A stretch of DNA of 64,000 nucleotides from Turnera subulata (GCA_028386065.3 JAKUCV010001134.1:33065-97064); one strand, 5' to 3'; positions 43,961-55,489 are shown, counted from the stretch's first letter. The notes: generated by a model from the sequence alone, not told the origin. Numbers and translations: made by a program.

Positions 43961-44362
43961 GTCGGTCTTTTTCTTAAAGACCTACTTGCACCCTATGGGT
44001 TTTACCCCTTCAGGTGGATCAACCAAGGTCCATACCTTATTTTGACACATGGATTCCATTTCCGAATTCATGGCTTCTAGCCACTTCTTAGAGTCCGGAC
44101 CCGTAATGGCCTGCTGATAGGAAGTGGGCTCATCCTCATCTATGAGCATCACGTCTCCAGTATGAGTCATAAGAAATTCATATCTCTCAGGCTCGTACCG
44201 AGTCCTATCCGACCTACGCGGTCCATGTGTTTCAGGCACAGGATTCTCATCCACAACATCTTGTGGTTCCTATCCTTGTTCCTTCTCAGCCTCAATGTCT
44301 CGAACTTCTTCGAGTTCTATTTTCCTCCCACTTATTCATCTAGAAATAAATTCTCTTTCTAG
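43961..44362 (-). pseudogene. Linker region between integrase and RT of copia-2
   Basis: The frame 44254-43982 reads GPRRSDRTRYEPERYEFLMT, then SYQQAITGPDSKKWLEAMNSEMESM, the conserved start of copia RT (E-A-M-x-x-E), ending in VWTLVDPPEGVKPIGCK. The stop at about 43981 separates it from the following RT frame by a TAG where Trp or similar is expected. Confidence 0.8.
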
Positions 44363-45602
44363 AAAATAGCACTCTGAGCAACAAACACTTTGTGCTCAGT
44401 GGGATTGTAGAAATAATACCCTTTAGTTTCCTTAGGGTATCCTACAAAGAGGCACTTGTCGGGTTTAGGGCCGAGTTTATCTGATGATTTACGTCTCACG
44501 TAGGCCTCACAACCCCAAATTCTCATAAAAGACAAATTGGGACGCCTCCCAGTCCATATCTCATATGGTGTCTTTTCGACGGATTTAGATGGAACACGGT
44601 CAAGTGTAAATGCAGAACTCAATAATGCATGTCCCCAAAATGAAGAAGGAAGGTCAGCTTGACTCATCATCGAATGAACCATGTCTAACAAGGTTCTATT
44701 CCTCCTTTCGGATACACCATTCCATTGAGGCGTTCCCGGTGGAGTGAGTTGTGATACTATACGACACTCCTTTAGATGATCAAGAAATTCTCGGCCTAAG
44801 TATTCACCTCTCGATATGATCGAAGCATTTTAATACTCTTGCTGAGTTGATTCTGTACTTCATTCTTGAATTCTTTGAACTTTTCAAAGGATTCTGACTT
44901 GTGTCTCATTAGATACACATAGCCATACCTACTGAAATCGTCAGTAAATGTAATGAAGTATTGAAATCCACCTCTAGCTTGTGTCGACATCGGTCCACAT
45001 ACATCACTATGTATAAGACCTAACAAGTCCGAAGCTCTTTCACCTTTACCGGTAAAAGAAGCCTTCGTCATCTTGCCTAACAAACATGACTCACATGTCT
45101 CAAATGATTCAAAATCAAATGAGTCTAAAAGTCCATCTTTATGGAGTTTAGATATACGAGTCTCGTTTATATGGCCCAATCGACAATTCCAAAGATAGGT
45201 TTCATTAGAATCGTTCATTCTAACCTTCTTCGTATTAACGTTATAGATTACGGTTTCTAGGTTAAGAACATACAAACCATTGCTTAAATACGCACCACCA
45301 TAATAAACATCATTGAAATAAATAGAACAACAATTGTCCTTTATTACAAATGAAAAACCTTTCTTGTCAAGACAAGACACAGAAATCAAATTACTGCTTA
45401 TGGTCGGTACATAATAACAATTGTCCAGTTCTAAAACTAAACCACTCGGTAAAGTAAGATAGTAAGTTCCTACGGCTGATGCAGCAACTCTTGCTCCATT
45501 TCCCACGCGCAGGTCTATCTCACCCTTTTCCAATCTCCTACTCTTTCTCAGTTTCTGCACATTTACACAAATGTGAGAACCACATCCGGTATCTAATACC
45601 TA
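44359..45602 (-). pseudogene. Protease and integrase of copia-2
   Basis: At 45602 a TAG replaces the Trp before the protease site LDTGCGSHICVN, which keeps its DTG, unlike the truncated copy. The frame 45560-44796 continues with the zinc domain (WNCRLGHINETRISKLH...CESCLLGK) and HSDVCGP. A frameshift at about 44805 destroys the second catalytic Asp block (RSYREVNT in place of RSDRGGEY). The frame 44691-44359 resumes after the catalytic Glu region with LDMVHSMMSQADLPSSFWG. Confidence 0.85.
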
Positions 45603-46501
45603 TGATGCAGAGATAGAGATATTAGCTTCTATAACGAAGATACCTGAAGTGGAGGTCTTACTTCCCTTGTGCTTCTTCACCTCTTCAAGGTAAACATGGC
45701 AGTTACGTTTCCAATGGCCAGGTTTGTTGCAATGGAAACATTGTCCTTCCTTTGCAATACCACCTTTGGGTTTCAGCACATGGGAACAAGAAGATGCACA
45801 TGCACTAAACTTTTTGGCACATTTCTTCTTCTTGTAAAACTTGGCTTTACCCTTTCCTTTGCCTTTTCCAACAATCAAAATGTTGTTGGATTTATTTGCC
45901 TTCATTTGTTGCTCAACTGTTCCTAACATGTTAAGCAACTCAGATAAAGATTTGTCAAGATGATTCATATTGAAATTCATGACAAATTGGTTGTAACTAT
46001 CCGGCAACGATTGCAGGACTAGATCAACAGCCAACTCTTTTTGCAAAGGAAAACCTAGATCCTCAAGTCTCTCAATGTATCCAATCATTTTGAGCACATG
46101 AGGTCTCACCGGTGATGACTGAGCCATCTTGCATTGGAACAATGCCTTAGAGGTTCATACCTCTCATGCCTAGCTTGCTCTTCAAAAAGCATTTTCAGAT
46201 GTTCGATCATATCGAATGCACCCAAGTTCTCATGTTGCTTCTGAAGCTCAGAGTCCATGTTAACAACCATAAGGCATGCTGCATCTAATGCATCATCAAG
46301 GTGCTTCTTGTAAGCATCCCTTTCTGCCCTTGGAGTACTAGGCGCCGGTTCATTCGGAACAGACCCTTCGAGGACATACAACTTCTTTTCTTGTTTGAGG
46401 ACTATCCTCAAGTTGCGATATCATTTTAGGAAGTTATTCCCATTCAATTTTTCCTTCTCAAGGACAGATCGCAGTGACATTGTGCTAGTGTTTTGTGCCA
46501 T
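45603..46501 (-). pseudogene. Gag of copia-2
   Basis: The ATG at 46501 opens MAQNTSTMSLRS, matching the other copy. A TGA at 46421-46423 replaces Trp (KWHRN in the other copy). A frameshift near 46140 separates the first part from the second (46142-45600), which holds the zinc knuckle CFHCNKPGHWKRNC at about residues 135-148. Confidence 0.85.
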
Positions 46502-47067
46502 GGAAATTCTACAACAATGATCAGCTCACACAAATAAGAGTCATGCATACAAAATCATTTAACAAGGAATTCTATTAAATGATGCTCTTACTATATAAAT
46601 CAAGACAATCATATAAGTAGGCCAAGATCCATATTTCACTACTAGATAAGTCAGCTTTGGCTGATCGCTTATTTCATAGTTATTTTGGTAGAAAACTCTT
46701 GTCAATTACATCTTATGTAACTCTTGGATAGTTGAGTGAACAACACTTGTTCTTATCTATCTCATAGACTTAGCTCAACTCCTTGCCTCGAAGTCCTTAA
46801 TCCTATTAAGATGACCTAGTTAAGTTTAACACCATAATAAGCAGTCCCGATATTACAATTATCACGTCGCACCTTGCTAGGATAAACATTGGCACCTTGC
46901 TTTGGCAAAACCTACCAAGTGTTGATCTAAGCAATGATAAGCGCTATCATGGAAGGCAACTAAGAATTTAATATTTTCATCAACATATTATTCCTATACA
47001 TTACATGCATGTTCTTGATGAATCATATATTGATTTTTGTAAATTTGGAAACCAAAAATACATAAGA

Positions 47068-47622
47068 ACATCGATGTCCAACATTGAACATCGATGTTTT
47101 TGAGAATCTGATTCTCGCCAACTACTTGGCAGTACTCAAGGACATCGATGTCTTGATTTGAACATCAATGTCCATTGGCCTCTGGAACTTAAGAACATCG
47201 ATGTTCACACGTGAACATCGATGTCCTGAGGCTCTAGAACTCCAAACTATTTGGCAGAGCTCAAGAACATCGATGTTCGGTTCTTGAACATCGATGTTGG
47301 CAAGTTTCGAAGGTTCAATGACTTGGCAGTAGTTTTAAACATCGATATCTAAACTTTAAACATCGATGTTTGAGGCACTGGAACACAAGAACATCGATGT
47401 CCTAGGATGAACATCGATGTCCATTGGTCTCTGGAATCTCAAACCAATCTGATAGGGCTCTTGGACATCGATGTTCAATCCTGAACATCGATGTTCATGT
47501 GAATCTGCCAAGGCCAACCTTCATAGAACATCGATGTTTGTCACATAACATCGATGTTCAGTAGGCTCGGCCAAGGCAAATTCTCATGTGGGCATCGATG
47601 TTCGTCTAATGAACATCGATGT
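47068..47622 (-). repeat. Array of ACATCGATGT palindromes in copia-2 leader, 18 sites in 9 pairs
   Basis: Sites start at 47068/47088, 47142/47162, 47195/47215, 47267/47288, 47339/47360, 47391/47411, 47465/47485, 47528/47548 and 47592/47613. Fifteen are exact; the others are ACATCAATGT, ACATCGATAT and GCATCGATGT. Pair offset is 20-21 bp. Pair-to-pair distances are 74, 53, 72, 72, 52, 74, 63 and 64 bp. The intervening sequence has no relation to that of the SIRE-like LTR beyond the word TTGGCAG. Confidence 0.96.
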
Positions 47623-47912
47623 TCTGGCCCTGCGCAGCTTGAAAGACAATCTTTCCAGACGAAAACCGACGATCGTTTTTCATTTTGTCGAACTCTTTCG
47701 ACCTATTGCCAAGAAGACCTTGATTAATATCTCATACCAATCTAGTGCTTACTGTCAAAATATTTTTCACAAACCAACCTCAACATATATCATATATAGA
47801 AAAAATTGAATTAACATATCACATATGCCAAATCAAACTTCAACATATCATATGCATTTACATGAGCATATCACACATATGCACAACAAATTCGGTTTAG
47901 AACTTCACAAGA

Positions 47913-47925
47913 GGCTCCGCTACCA
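47913..47925 (-). promoter_or_regulatory. Primer-binding site of copia-2
   Basis: TGGTAGCGGAGCC on the minus strand, one base from the 5' LTR end. Identical to the SIRE-like element's site over 13 bases. Confidence 0.75.
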
Positions 47926-47926
47926 C

Positions 47927-49148
47927 TGTAAGTATCCGAGCATGCAAATTGACAATTATATGCAATAACATACGCAGCGGAAAAACCGGATAGACATGGA
48001 GGATCCAAGTGAAGAGTAGCTAAACCGAATAACAAAACGAACATACCTGAAATGGTTGAGGTTTTTCACCCAACTGTTGAACTGAATCAGATAGAGCCGG
48101 AAGGATATCCTGCTCCTCTACGGTATCCACACGAACCGTCGATCACAGCCGAAAAACGTCTCACGATCTCCAACCCAAGCACTCCCGAACGGTGGTGCTA
48201 GCTACGGATTTCCAGGAGCTATGTGGTGTTACTTTCTTTCTCAAAGAATGGGTGAGTGTTTGTGTGTGTTCTTATTGGTCTGAAAAACACTCTCAAGGCT
48301 CTCAAAACAAGAATGCAATCAGCCAAAAAATCCAAAGCATAATCTAATTATGCTACTCAATTAGTGCTTAGGGTAACGGCCAACATAATGGCCCATCATG
48401 ATTAAGATACCCATTATCTTATCTACCACTAAGCACTATTGGGATTACACATCACAAGCAATCAGGTTTGGCTCAATAATTCTGACAATTATTGTATCAA
48501 ACCAGCCCAAAACGACCCTGGTCAACCACGGTCCAACCACCCTGGTCCAACCATGGTCCAACCACGGTTCAACCACCTGCTCGAATCAACGATTCTAAGT
48601 GTGTGACCCTGTAAGCACCCGTGCATTTACAGTTCAACTCTATCAAGAAACCATCCGATAATATACCCGTTATATGGGTTGGACAAATCCCCTCTGGATC
48701 ATACAAAACCCACTACACATTTGTCATATACCCAATGATTACACTAAGTCTACTCATTTACGAAATAGCCAAGAGTAATATCAAAGTATACGACTCATAT
48801 GTTGGGAACCTTGATGATCACAGGTCTAAGGACAGTACATATAAGAACCGCTAATGACAATCATATAACGTTCCATGTAGTGTTCTTATGTGGGTCGGTC
48901 CAGTCCACAAGTTCTCTAACTTGTACCCGTATGTAGAATTCATATCACATATAATTCTCAACATACGCTAGTCTTAATTTATTATTACAACCCATCCAGG
49001 GACATTTAAGAATATATAAATATTCTAAGGTTATAAATATGTGCAAGCGTTTATCTCATAAACAATATTTATTGGAATAACCTTAATGTGTATACATGAC
49101 TACAAATAAAACATCCATTGATTGGCTTTTGGGCATATTACACTAACA
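47927..49148 (-). repeat. 5' LTR of copia-2, with internal deletion
   Basis: 1222 bp. Compared with the 3' LTR it lacks a segment of about 280 bp at 48615 (the junction reads CCTGTAAGCACCCGTGCATTTAC). The rest is very similar, so the deletion came after insertion or during replication. Confidence 0.88.
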
Positions 49149-49153
49149 AGGAG

Positions 49154-50125
49154 CACCCTTAATACAGTTGCTGGAGGGAAGTTCAAGGAAGCGAGATATG
49201 AGGATGCCAAGAGGATTATGCTAAACCTAGAGGATGAAGATGAACCGCGTCGCAACGCCAAGGGTTTGCGTAATGTTGATAAAACCACAAACCTGGAGGT
49301 CCAAATTGCAGCCCTCACTAAGCACTTTAAGGATTTCACAGCAAAGATGGTGCAACCCGTGGCTCATGTACAACCCGTTATTCCTAACAGTGTTTGTGAA
49401 ATATGCAGTGGTCCTCACTCTTTCCTTGAATGTGCGGAGAACAACTCTGAGGAAGCAAATTTCATTGACCGCCGCCCTAATCCGCCCCATAATAACTACA
49501 ATTAAGGGTATAACCAGGGATGGCGCTCAAATCCGAATCCAAACTACCAGCAACGGCAGTAGCAGCAGCGGCAGGGTAGAACACAAGAGGGATCTTCTGA
49601 GATGATAGGAATGATGAAGCAGCTGATGGAAAGTGGGAGCAAGATTGACAAGGAAGTGACTATGCTGAAGACTCACAACAAGATGCTTGAGAATCAGTTT
49701 GCACAGTTTGCTGCGCAGCAGCAGCGTCCACAAGGTAGGTTGTTGGGACAAACAGTGGCAAATCCAAAAAAGCAATGCATGGTAGTGACACAGAGAAGTT
49801 GGAAGAAGCTTCCAGATCCTGTTCCTAAACCTACACAAGAGACAGTGCCCGAATCTGAAAAGAAGCAGGAAGCAGCACCTGAACCAGTGACGCTGCCAAA
49901 AGATGCGCCTAAGAAGAAAGCACTGCAGTGCCATACCAGCCCCCACTGCCATTCCCACAGGAAATTCATGGATATGCTCAGTGGTCTCCGGTTGGAAATT
50001 CCCTTCACCACTGTTCTGGATCAAATACCCACATATGCAAAATTTTTGAAGGAGATCCTGACCAAAAAGCGCACTGTAGAGAGCAGACAGTGGCCCTTAC
50101 AGCAGACTGTAGTGCTGTGTTGCTA
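49154..50125 (+). pseudogene. Athila gag, second part
   Basis: Resumes exactly after the AGGAG duplication with TLNTVAGGKFKEARYEDAKRIM. A short zinc-knuckle-like CEICSGPHSFLECA lies at about 49400-49440. A stop at about 49503 is followed by NQGWRSNPN, then the frame 49602-50126 with a coiled-coil-like stretch (MMKQLMESGSKIDKEV...ENQFAQFAAQQQ), a proline/glutamate-rich linker and HRKFMDMLSGLRLEIPFTTVLDQIPTYAKFLKEILTKKR, the conserved end of Athila gag. Confidence 0.85.
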
Positions 50126-50147
50126 AATCCTATCAAAGCTTGAAGAT

Positions 50148-50528
50148 TTGGGAAGCTTTTCAATTCCTTGTACTATTGGCACCCAGAACTTCAACAGAGC
50201 ATTGTGTGACCTTGGGGCTAGTATAAGTTTAATGCCATTAGGAGCAGCACAAAAGCTCAACTTTGGGGAGATAAAGCCAACATACATGATGCTACAGCTT
50301 GCTAATCGATCTGTTACGTATCCTGTTGGTGTCTTGGAGAATGTCCCTGTGAAAGTTGGGAAGTTCTATATACCTTGTGACTTCGTGAACATGGACATGA
50401 AGCTTGATGAGCAGACCCCAATCATTCTTGGGAGGCCTTTTCGCGCAACAGCTGGCGCTGTAATTGATGTAAAGGATGGCAGTATCACATTTCGAGTTGG
50501 GAAGGAGACTGTGGAGTTTAATGTCTAG
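50148..50528 (+). pseudogene. Athila aspartic protease
   Basis: A 126-codon frame with FSIPCTIGTQNFNRALCDLGA, then SISLMPLGAAQKL and IILGRPFRATAGAVIDVKDG. In Athila elements the active-site triplet usually reads DLGAS, as here. The domain looks complete and intact. It is separated from gag by a stop near 50125-50145. Confidence 0.8.
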
Positions 50529-50977
50529 AAGGCTTTGAAGTCTGAGGTCCCAACTAATGCCTGCTATATGGTTCGGATTCTGATGATGATTTGGAGGATA
50601 TTGTAGCTAAAACAGCGCCCGATGTTAACAATGCTGACGCTTTATTGGTATGTTTGGCCAATAGTGCGGTACCTGAGGATGAAGTTCCTACTGTGGGAAA
50701 TGTGGCTCACATATTATCCACTACAATAATCGTACATCCCTCGTAGTAGGTGTTTGAAGTGCTCCAGCGACCACCTGTAGACGATGCTCCATCGTCAACT
50801 AAACCAGCAGTGGAATTGAAACCACTTCCACCTCATCTCAGCCCTTCTCTCTACATGCATCACATCCCACTAGAGGAGGGGTGTAATTCCACTGTTGAGC
50901 AACAGAGGAGAATGAATGAGAACATGAAGGAGGTGGTCAAGAAGGAAATTCTACAACTTCTTTTTGAGCCACCATGA
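50529..50977 (+). pseudogene. Athila pol remnant: start of RT only, fused to 3' end
   Basis: After a degraded stretch, the frame 50750-50977 reads ELKPLPPHL, which in intact elements precedes RT, followed almost at once by MHHIPLEEGCNSTVEQQRRM and NENMKEVVKKEILQLL, the very first conserved block of the RT domain. Some RT-upstream sequence is also missing. After LLFEPP the sequence jumps to the region that normally follows integrase (CACGGGAGGCAACCCGAGGTAAG). The entire RT catalytic region, RNase H and integrase are deleted. Confidence 0.8.
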
Positions 50978-52932
50978 GCAGCGTGAGCTGCAAGGTGTCC
51001 AGCTACAAGACATGAAAGCAGCACTACACGGGAGGCAACCCGAGGTAAGTATTTATTTTTAAGTACATCCCATTAGTTTTTTTTTTGTTTTTGTTGCTGT
51101 TTTTGCCGCCATAAAAAGTAGAAAAATCACAAAACCAAAGAGACAGAGGCACTGTTATGGGGAGCAGCGTGCACTGCTAGTGCAACAAACTGTATTCAGC
51201 AAACAGAGAAGCATTCTTATTCTCTCTCTTGCATTTTGAATTTTCCAGCAGGCGCTGCATGCCATGACGTGTGTTATATATGTTGTGTTTTGCTAAATGA
51301 CCATCGTACCCCTACATCTATGCATTTTTCATCATTTGCATTTCATGTTTTATTTTCTGCATTTTATTCTTCTGTATTGTCCAGAATAAGTTTGGGGGAG
51401 TCCCTCCCTTTTTGTTATATTTTTGTTTTTATGTGTTTTGTACTTTATTTCTGCCCCAGTGAGGACACTGTGGAATTTAAGTTTGGGAGAGGCAGAAATT
51501 AGCATTTCTTTGTATGTTCTGCATTTGCATTATGTTTTTATGGCCAAATGACTTATGTTGTGTATGCTGCTGGACTTTATATGCATTTTCTCGATTTATT
51601 CGTTGATGCAGCACACTGATAGCGCCACTGCTTACTTGCTGTTTCGATTCTTGCTTATTTTTTATTGTACTTAAATTCGAATTTGGCTCCTTTATAGCTA
51701 AGTTTAGTTTATGTAGGATGTGAAATCGAAATCAGTATAGTATTCATGCTCCATCGAGGTAACAAGTGCCAATCTTTTTCTTTAAATTAGGCAGTACTAA
51801 CTGTTGACTATTTTAGAACCGACTTTTATTTTTCTTTCGAGGAAAAATTTTTATCATCTTGGCATACTTGAGGATGTGATATAGGCATTGTTTGATGAGC
51901 TTAATTTATCTTTATCTTACCTATATCACTCTTTCACTTGACAACCCTATTTGAGCCTAGGTTGATGGTCGATTTTCTTTGAATTTACCTACATCATCAC
52001 ACCTTAGCTTTTTGAGCCTTACACGACCATCATGGTGCTTTTAAGGCACACAATTCTTTGAATTTTTAGCCCGACCCTTTCTGCTTGCTTTCCTAGTTCT
52101 TATTTTTAGGATGACAATGTCATGGCAGTGTCGCTGCTAGGTGAAAAAGATGGAGTTTGACAAACCTTTGNGACAATGTCATGGCAGTGTCGCTGCTAGG
52201 TGAAAAAGATGGAGTTTGACAAACCTTTGAATGGAGCTTAGTAATTCAATGACTTGAAGATTTGTTATCTAGTGTTGTATGATCAAGGGTGTGTTAAAAA
52301 AAGGGGTACACGAAAAAAAAATCATCAAAATCAAAAGTGAAAAGAGGTACCCATTATGCTCCCTTGACAAATCTTTAGCTCCTATAATCAAATATGTGCT
52401 CCAATATTCTGGTTTTCTTGGTTTGTGTGCTAATTTGAGGAAGAAGCTATTTGAGTTAGAATTTTGGAAGGTAAGCAGCTGTTGTTAGCCTATCTATTTT
52501 CCTTTTTTTTTGTAGCCTAACCTATCCTCATTACAAGACCAAGAAATACCTGTTGATCGTTGTTTATGCTTTGATGATCATTAGTGGAGAATGAAAATCT
52601 GAGTCGGCTTATGAGATAGATATTTTTGTCCCTGGTACTTAACTTATCATATTTGCATAAGAAACTTTGATGGTTAAATGCTTACTTGCTGCTTTCTTTT
52701 GATCATCTTTGTGTCTGCTAACATTGTTGGATTAGAGCTGATGATATTTCTTTCAAAAAGATATACAGGAAGTTGAGCAGTGAGCACTGCCGCGTTCGTG
52801 ACAGGTGCTATTGATGTGTTTAATTTGAGAAAGCACTTGTAATTTCCTGCAGCATCATTTTTCTCTGTGTTCTGATTTGTGTTCTTGCTTGAGGACAAGC
52901 AAAGGTTCAAGTTTGGGGGAATTTGATGTGCA
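50978..52932 (+). other. 3' untranslated region of Athila-type element
   Basis: No ORF of note. It carries GGGAGGCAACCCGAG (51030-51044), several AAGTTTGGGGGA-type purine tracts (51388-51399 and 51478-51490) and the final tract CAAGTTTGGGGGAATTTGA at 52907-52925, which primes plus-strand synthesis. CAG-CGC-CTG type motifs are scattered (51146, 51168, 51613, 52126). A 58-bp exact duplication around an N lies at 52113-52229. Confidence 0.7.
52113..52229. other. 58-bp exact duplication on both sides of a single N (assembly join)
   Basis: 52113-52170 and 52172-52229 are identical, separated by N at 52171. This looks like two overlapping contig ends joined without merging, so one copy is probably an artefact. 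Confidence 0.85.
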
Positions 52933-54391
52933 TGAAATTACATACTTTTTACAGCGCACACTGTCATCTTTTGGCCTTGCATTCATCATTTATTCATGCA
53001 TTTAGATGTTAATTCACTTCTTTTCATGCCAAATCCATCTTTCCTTACCCTTGATTACTTTCAGGTGCAATATGGCGCAATTTGGAGCTTATTTGGCGAT
53101 TTTTGGGTTAGCAGCGCCGCTGTTGAAGAAACTGGACAAATTGCCTAGCAGCGCCGCTGTTATAGAATACATGCTCTTAAACCTTTTCCTTATAGAGAAT
53201 CTTTTTCTTTGGAGGAGAATTGACGATTATAGCCCAAAACCAATGAGGCGTTGTGAAGAGCACTGTTCCAGTACAAATCGTAAACCTGACAGCACCCCTG
53301 CAGTGGCACTGACGTCAAGGTCCTATCTTTACTAGGGTTTGCACCTTCAAGTCAAGAGTATTTAAGAGGGTATGCACCTAGACACTCCTAACAAGGAAAG
53401 AAGATTTAAAGAAGAATTCTTGGAGCAAAAGTCTAGGAGTTTTATTCCAATTCCAACACGCATAGTTTGCTATCTATTAGGAATTTAATCCTAGATATAA
53501 AAGGAGGACTTTCTGGACGAAATTGATAGCTTTTGGAGGAGCAAAAGTCACGATTTGGCTAGAAGAAAAGTGATTGTTTTTAGGAGCATGTCGACAACAC
53601 TTATTTTTATGTTTTTATCTTTCTCCATGAACTAATTCTTCTATCTAGGTTCAAGGGATGTAGCTACAGATTTGATGTTTAATTTATGATTCAGTTTCTA
53701 GTTTCTTTTAATTTGTTCTTACCTTGATTTGATATAGAGAGCTTAACAGTGTCTGCATCCTGATCACCCTCAAACACTTCTTAGACGCCTAAGTGACGCA
53801 CCTAACGGAGAAACTAAGAACTCAGACCATTCTACGTCAGACGTCTACCCCTACTGATCGTCGAAAGAGACTTTAGGGTTAGTTGACGATAACAGCGCCT
53901 GGCGCAGCGGCACTGCACCCTAGGGAAGAGCTTCATTGATGAAAGCAGGTTGTTCCAGAACTAGGGTAGACTTGTATCTACACGTGACAGTAGTTTCAAA
54001 CACTTTAGGTAAGGTAGCCCTTCAAGGTAGACGAATTAGAGCACCAGAATACGGAATTATAGTTAGACAGTGGCACTGTAGTGAACCCCGGACAACCTAG
54101 GTTTCCATCCACTGAGTTTCCTACCTGATCGACATCCCTCTCTTCTTTCCTCTGATCTGTTTGCGTGACCTATTCTATTTAATATCTCACTCTCTTTTAT
54201 TTCTTGCTATTTAATTTATTTGTCTTTTATATTTTGGATTATTACTCTCAAATCATTACTGGTTATTTACTTTGGGTTTTTTATAGTCTAATTGATCGAG
54301 AGCCTGAGGTCAGTATTGTTTCGCAGTCCCTGAGATTCGACCTTGTTTACTACAGCAACGCTGTGCACTTGCAGCCGGTTTTGCACGAACA
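52933..54391 (+). repeat. 3' LTR of Athila-type element
   Basis: 1459 bp, the same length as the 5' LTR, with scattered substitutions (for example CAGCGCCGCTG at 53112 against CAGCGCCACTG at 38745). The target duplication follows directly. Confidence 0.92.
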
Positions 54392-54396
54392 TATTG

Positions 54397-54850
54397 CATA
54401 ATAACTTTCCCCTTAATTCATCCTAGGTTTATTCTGTAAATAATCTATGTTGGTAATTTATAATTTTATTTTACTTTTCAGTTAAGAAAAAATATTAATT
54501 AATTGTTTTTTTTTTCTATGTGATGGTGGTTACGTGAATATAACCAAAAAATAAATAGGCCATGTTGTTATTTGGTAAAAATAAACATTTTCTCAACACA
54601 AATTCAACATGATCTTAAATGTATGGGTTGATATTTTTTTTCTTTTAAGAGAACTTAAAGTCCAACCTGATTAAACTTCAACATATTTATTAATAAAAGT
54701 TTGTAATCAATAATTTGTAGTCTAATACTAGCCACACCTGTTCATTAATTTGGTAATTAGGAAAAAAGATAATGAAGTGAATGGATACTATTATACCAAT
54801 AAAAAAAGAGTGAATGCATACTAACAAAAACAGATAAAAGGGTAGCTAAT
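54397..54850. other. Intergenic, AT-rich
   Basis: Continues the sequence interrupted at 38560. No feature recognised. Confidence 0.5.
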
Positions 54851-54868
54851 TAAAACTCTGTCAAAGAT

Positions 54869-55489
54869 TTCGTGTTACTGTTTTTTTAGGGTTTTCTCTT
54901 TTCTCTCCTTCTCTTAGAGAAAAACTCTATATCTACAACTTGGGGATGCCGCTGATTTTCTTCCGGTGGTGAGCCTCTACCAAATTTTCTTTCAACTAGC
55001 TTGTTTTTGTTTTTTTTTTTAGTTTCATTGGTTTACTCCCACTTTTTGTGAGTTGTTTTCTCTCCTTCTGGAGTTTTCTCACCTCTTTTGGTGTTTCTAA
55101 TAAGACTATGAGAGCCAAAGTTCATGGAAGAAGATTCAATTTGAAGAACGATTCTCTATCTGCTACAAAAATTTACCAACAAAGGGATATTTTCCCCCAC
55201 AAGTATGTCTCAAATTTACCTGTTGGAATGGTGGTTGCTGCACGGACCATACTGGATCTGGATCTGATGCTCGCGAGAGTAGAGTCGCGAGAGGTGTGCC
55301 TTTGTAAATCCTCAATTGAAGGAAATAAATCACGTTGTTGTGTATTATTATGTAGTAGGTTAAGAAAATTTTTTTTGTTGGATTTGTCTTATGCTTTTGC
55401 TATATTATGTCTTCAGCTATGTAATTTTAGATCTTTAGATCTGTTTATATGAATGAATAATGCTCTTTTTCTAAAAAAAAAAATAATAA
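54869..55489 (+). mobile_element. Poly(A)-tailed retroinsertion, 621 bp, SINE-like or truncated LINE
   Basis: An exact 18-bp duplication TAAAACTCTGTCAAAGAT lies at 54851-54868 and 55490-55507. The insert ends in an A-rich tail (AAAAAAAAAAATAATAA, 55473-55489). Long duplications plus an A-tail are the hallmark of target-primed insertion by LINE machinery. A 134-codon frame (55048-55452) has no domain I know. It could be a 5'-truncated LINE, a SINE, or a processed copy of a host transcript. Confidence 0.8.

Larger units (their letters stand above)
46502..47926 (-). other. 5' leader of copia-2
   Basis: A long untranslated leader of about 1.4 kb between the primer site and gag. The half closest to the LTR carries the palindrome array (47068-47622). 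The half closest to gag is AT-rich, unique, and shared with 20040-20655 of the truncated copy. Confidence 0.75.
41006..49148 (-). mobile_element. Copia-2 element, complete ends, decayed coding region
   Basis: The perfect target-site duplication AGGAG lies at 41001-41005 and 49149-49153, inside Athila gag. The 3' LTR is 41006-42537 (1532 bp) and the 5' LTR 47927-49148 (1222 bp), in minus orientation. The LTR ends are TGTTAGTGTAAT...GGATACTTACA. Gag, protease, integrase, RT and RNase H can all be read but with many stops and frameshifts, so it is not autonomous. Same family as 18142-22980. Confidence 0.93.
38566..54391 (+). mobile_element. Athila-type gypsy element, complete ends, pol-deleted
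   Basis: A perfect target-site duplication TATTG flanks it (38561-38565 and 54392-54396). Both LTRs are 1459 bp, 38566-40024 and 52933-54391, starting TGAAATTACATAC and ending GCACGAACA. A textbook Athila primer site follows the 5' LTR. Gag and protease are present but RT, RNase H and integrase are missing. Copia-2 (41006-49148) sits inside gag, so the element's own length without it is about 7.7 kb. It could only move with enzymes from a relative. Confidence 0.95.

Noticed and set aside
18142..49148. The two copia-2 copies as one inverted pair from a single event
   Set aside because: Each has its own LTR ends or truncation and different lesions (DTR against DTG), so they are separate insertions.
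49527..50024. 165-codon minus-strand ORF opposite Athila gag
   Set aside because: Shadow of the gag frame, with no domain and unlikely composition.
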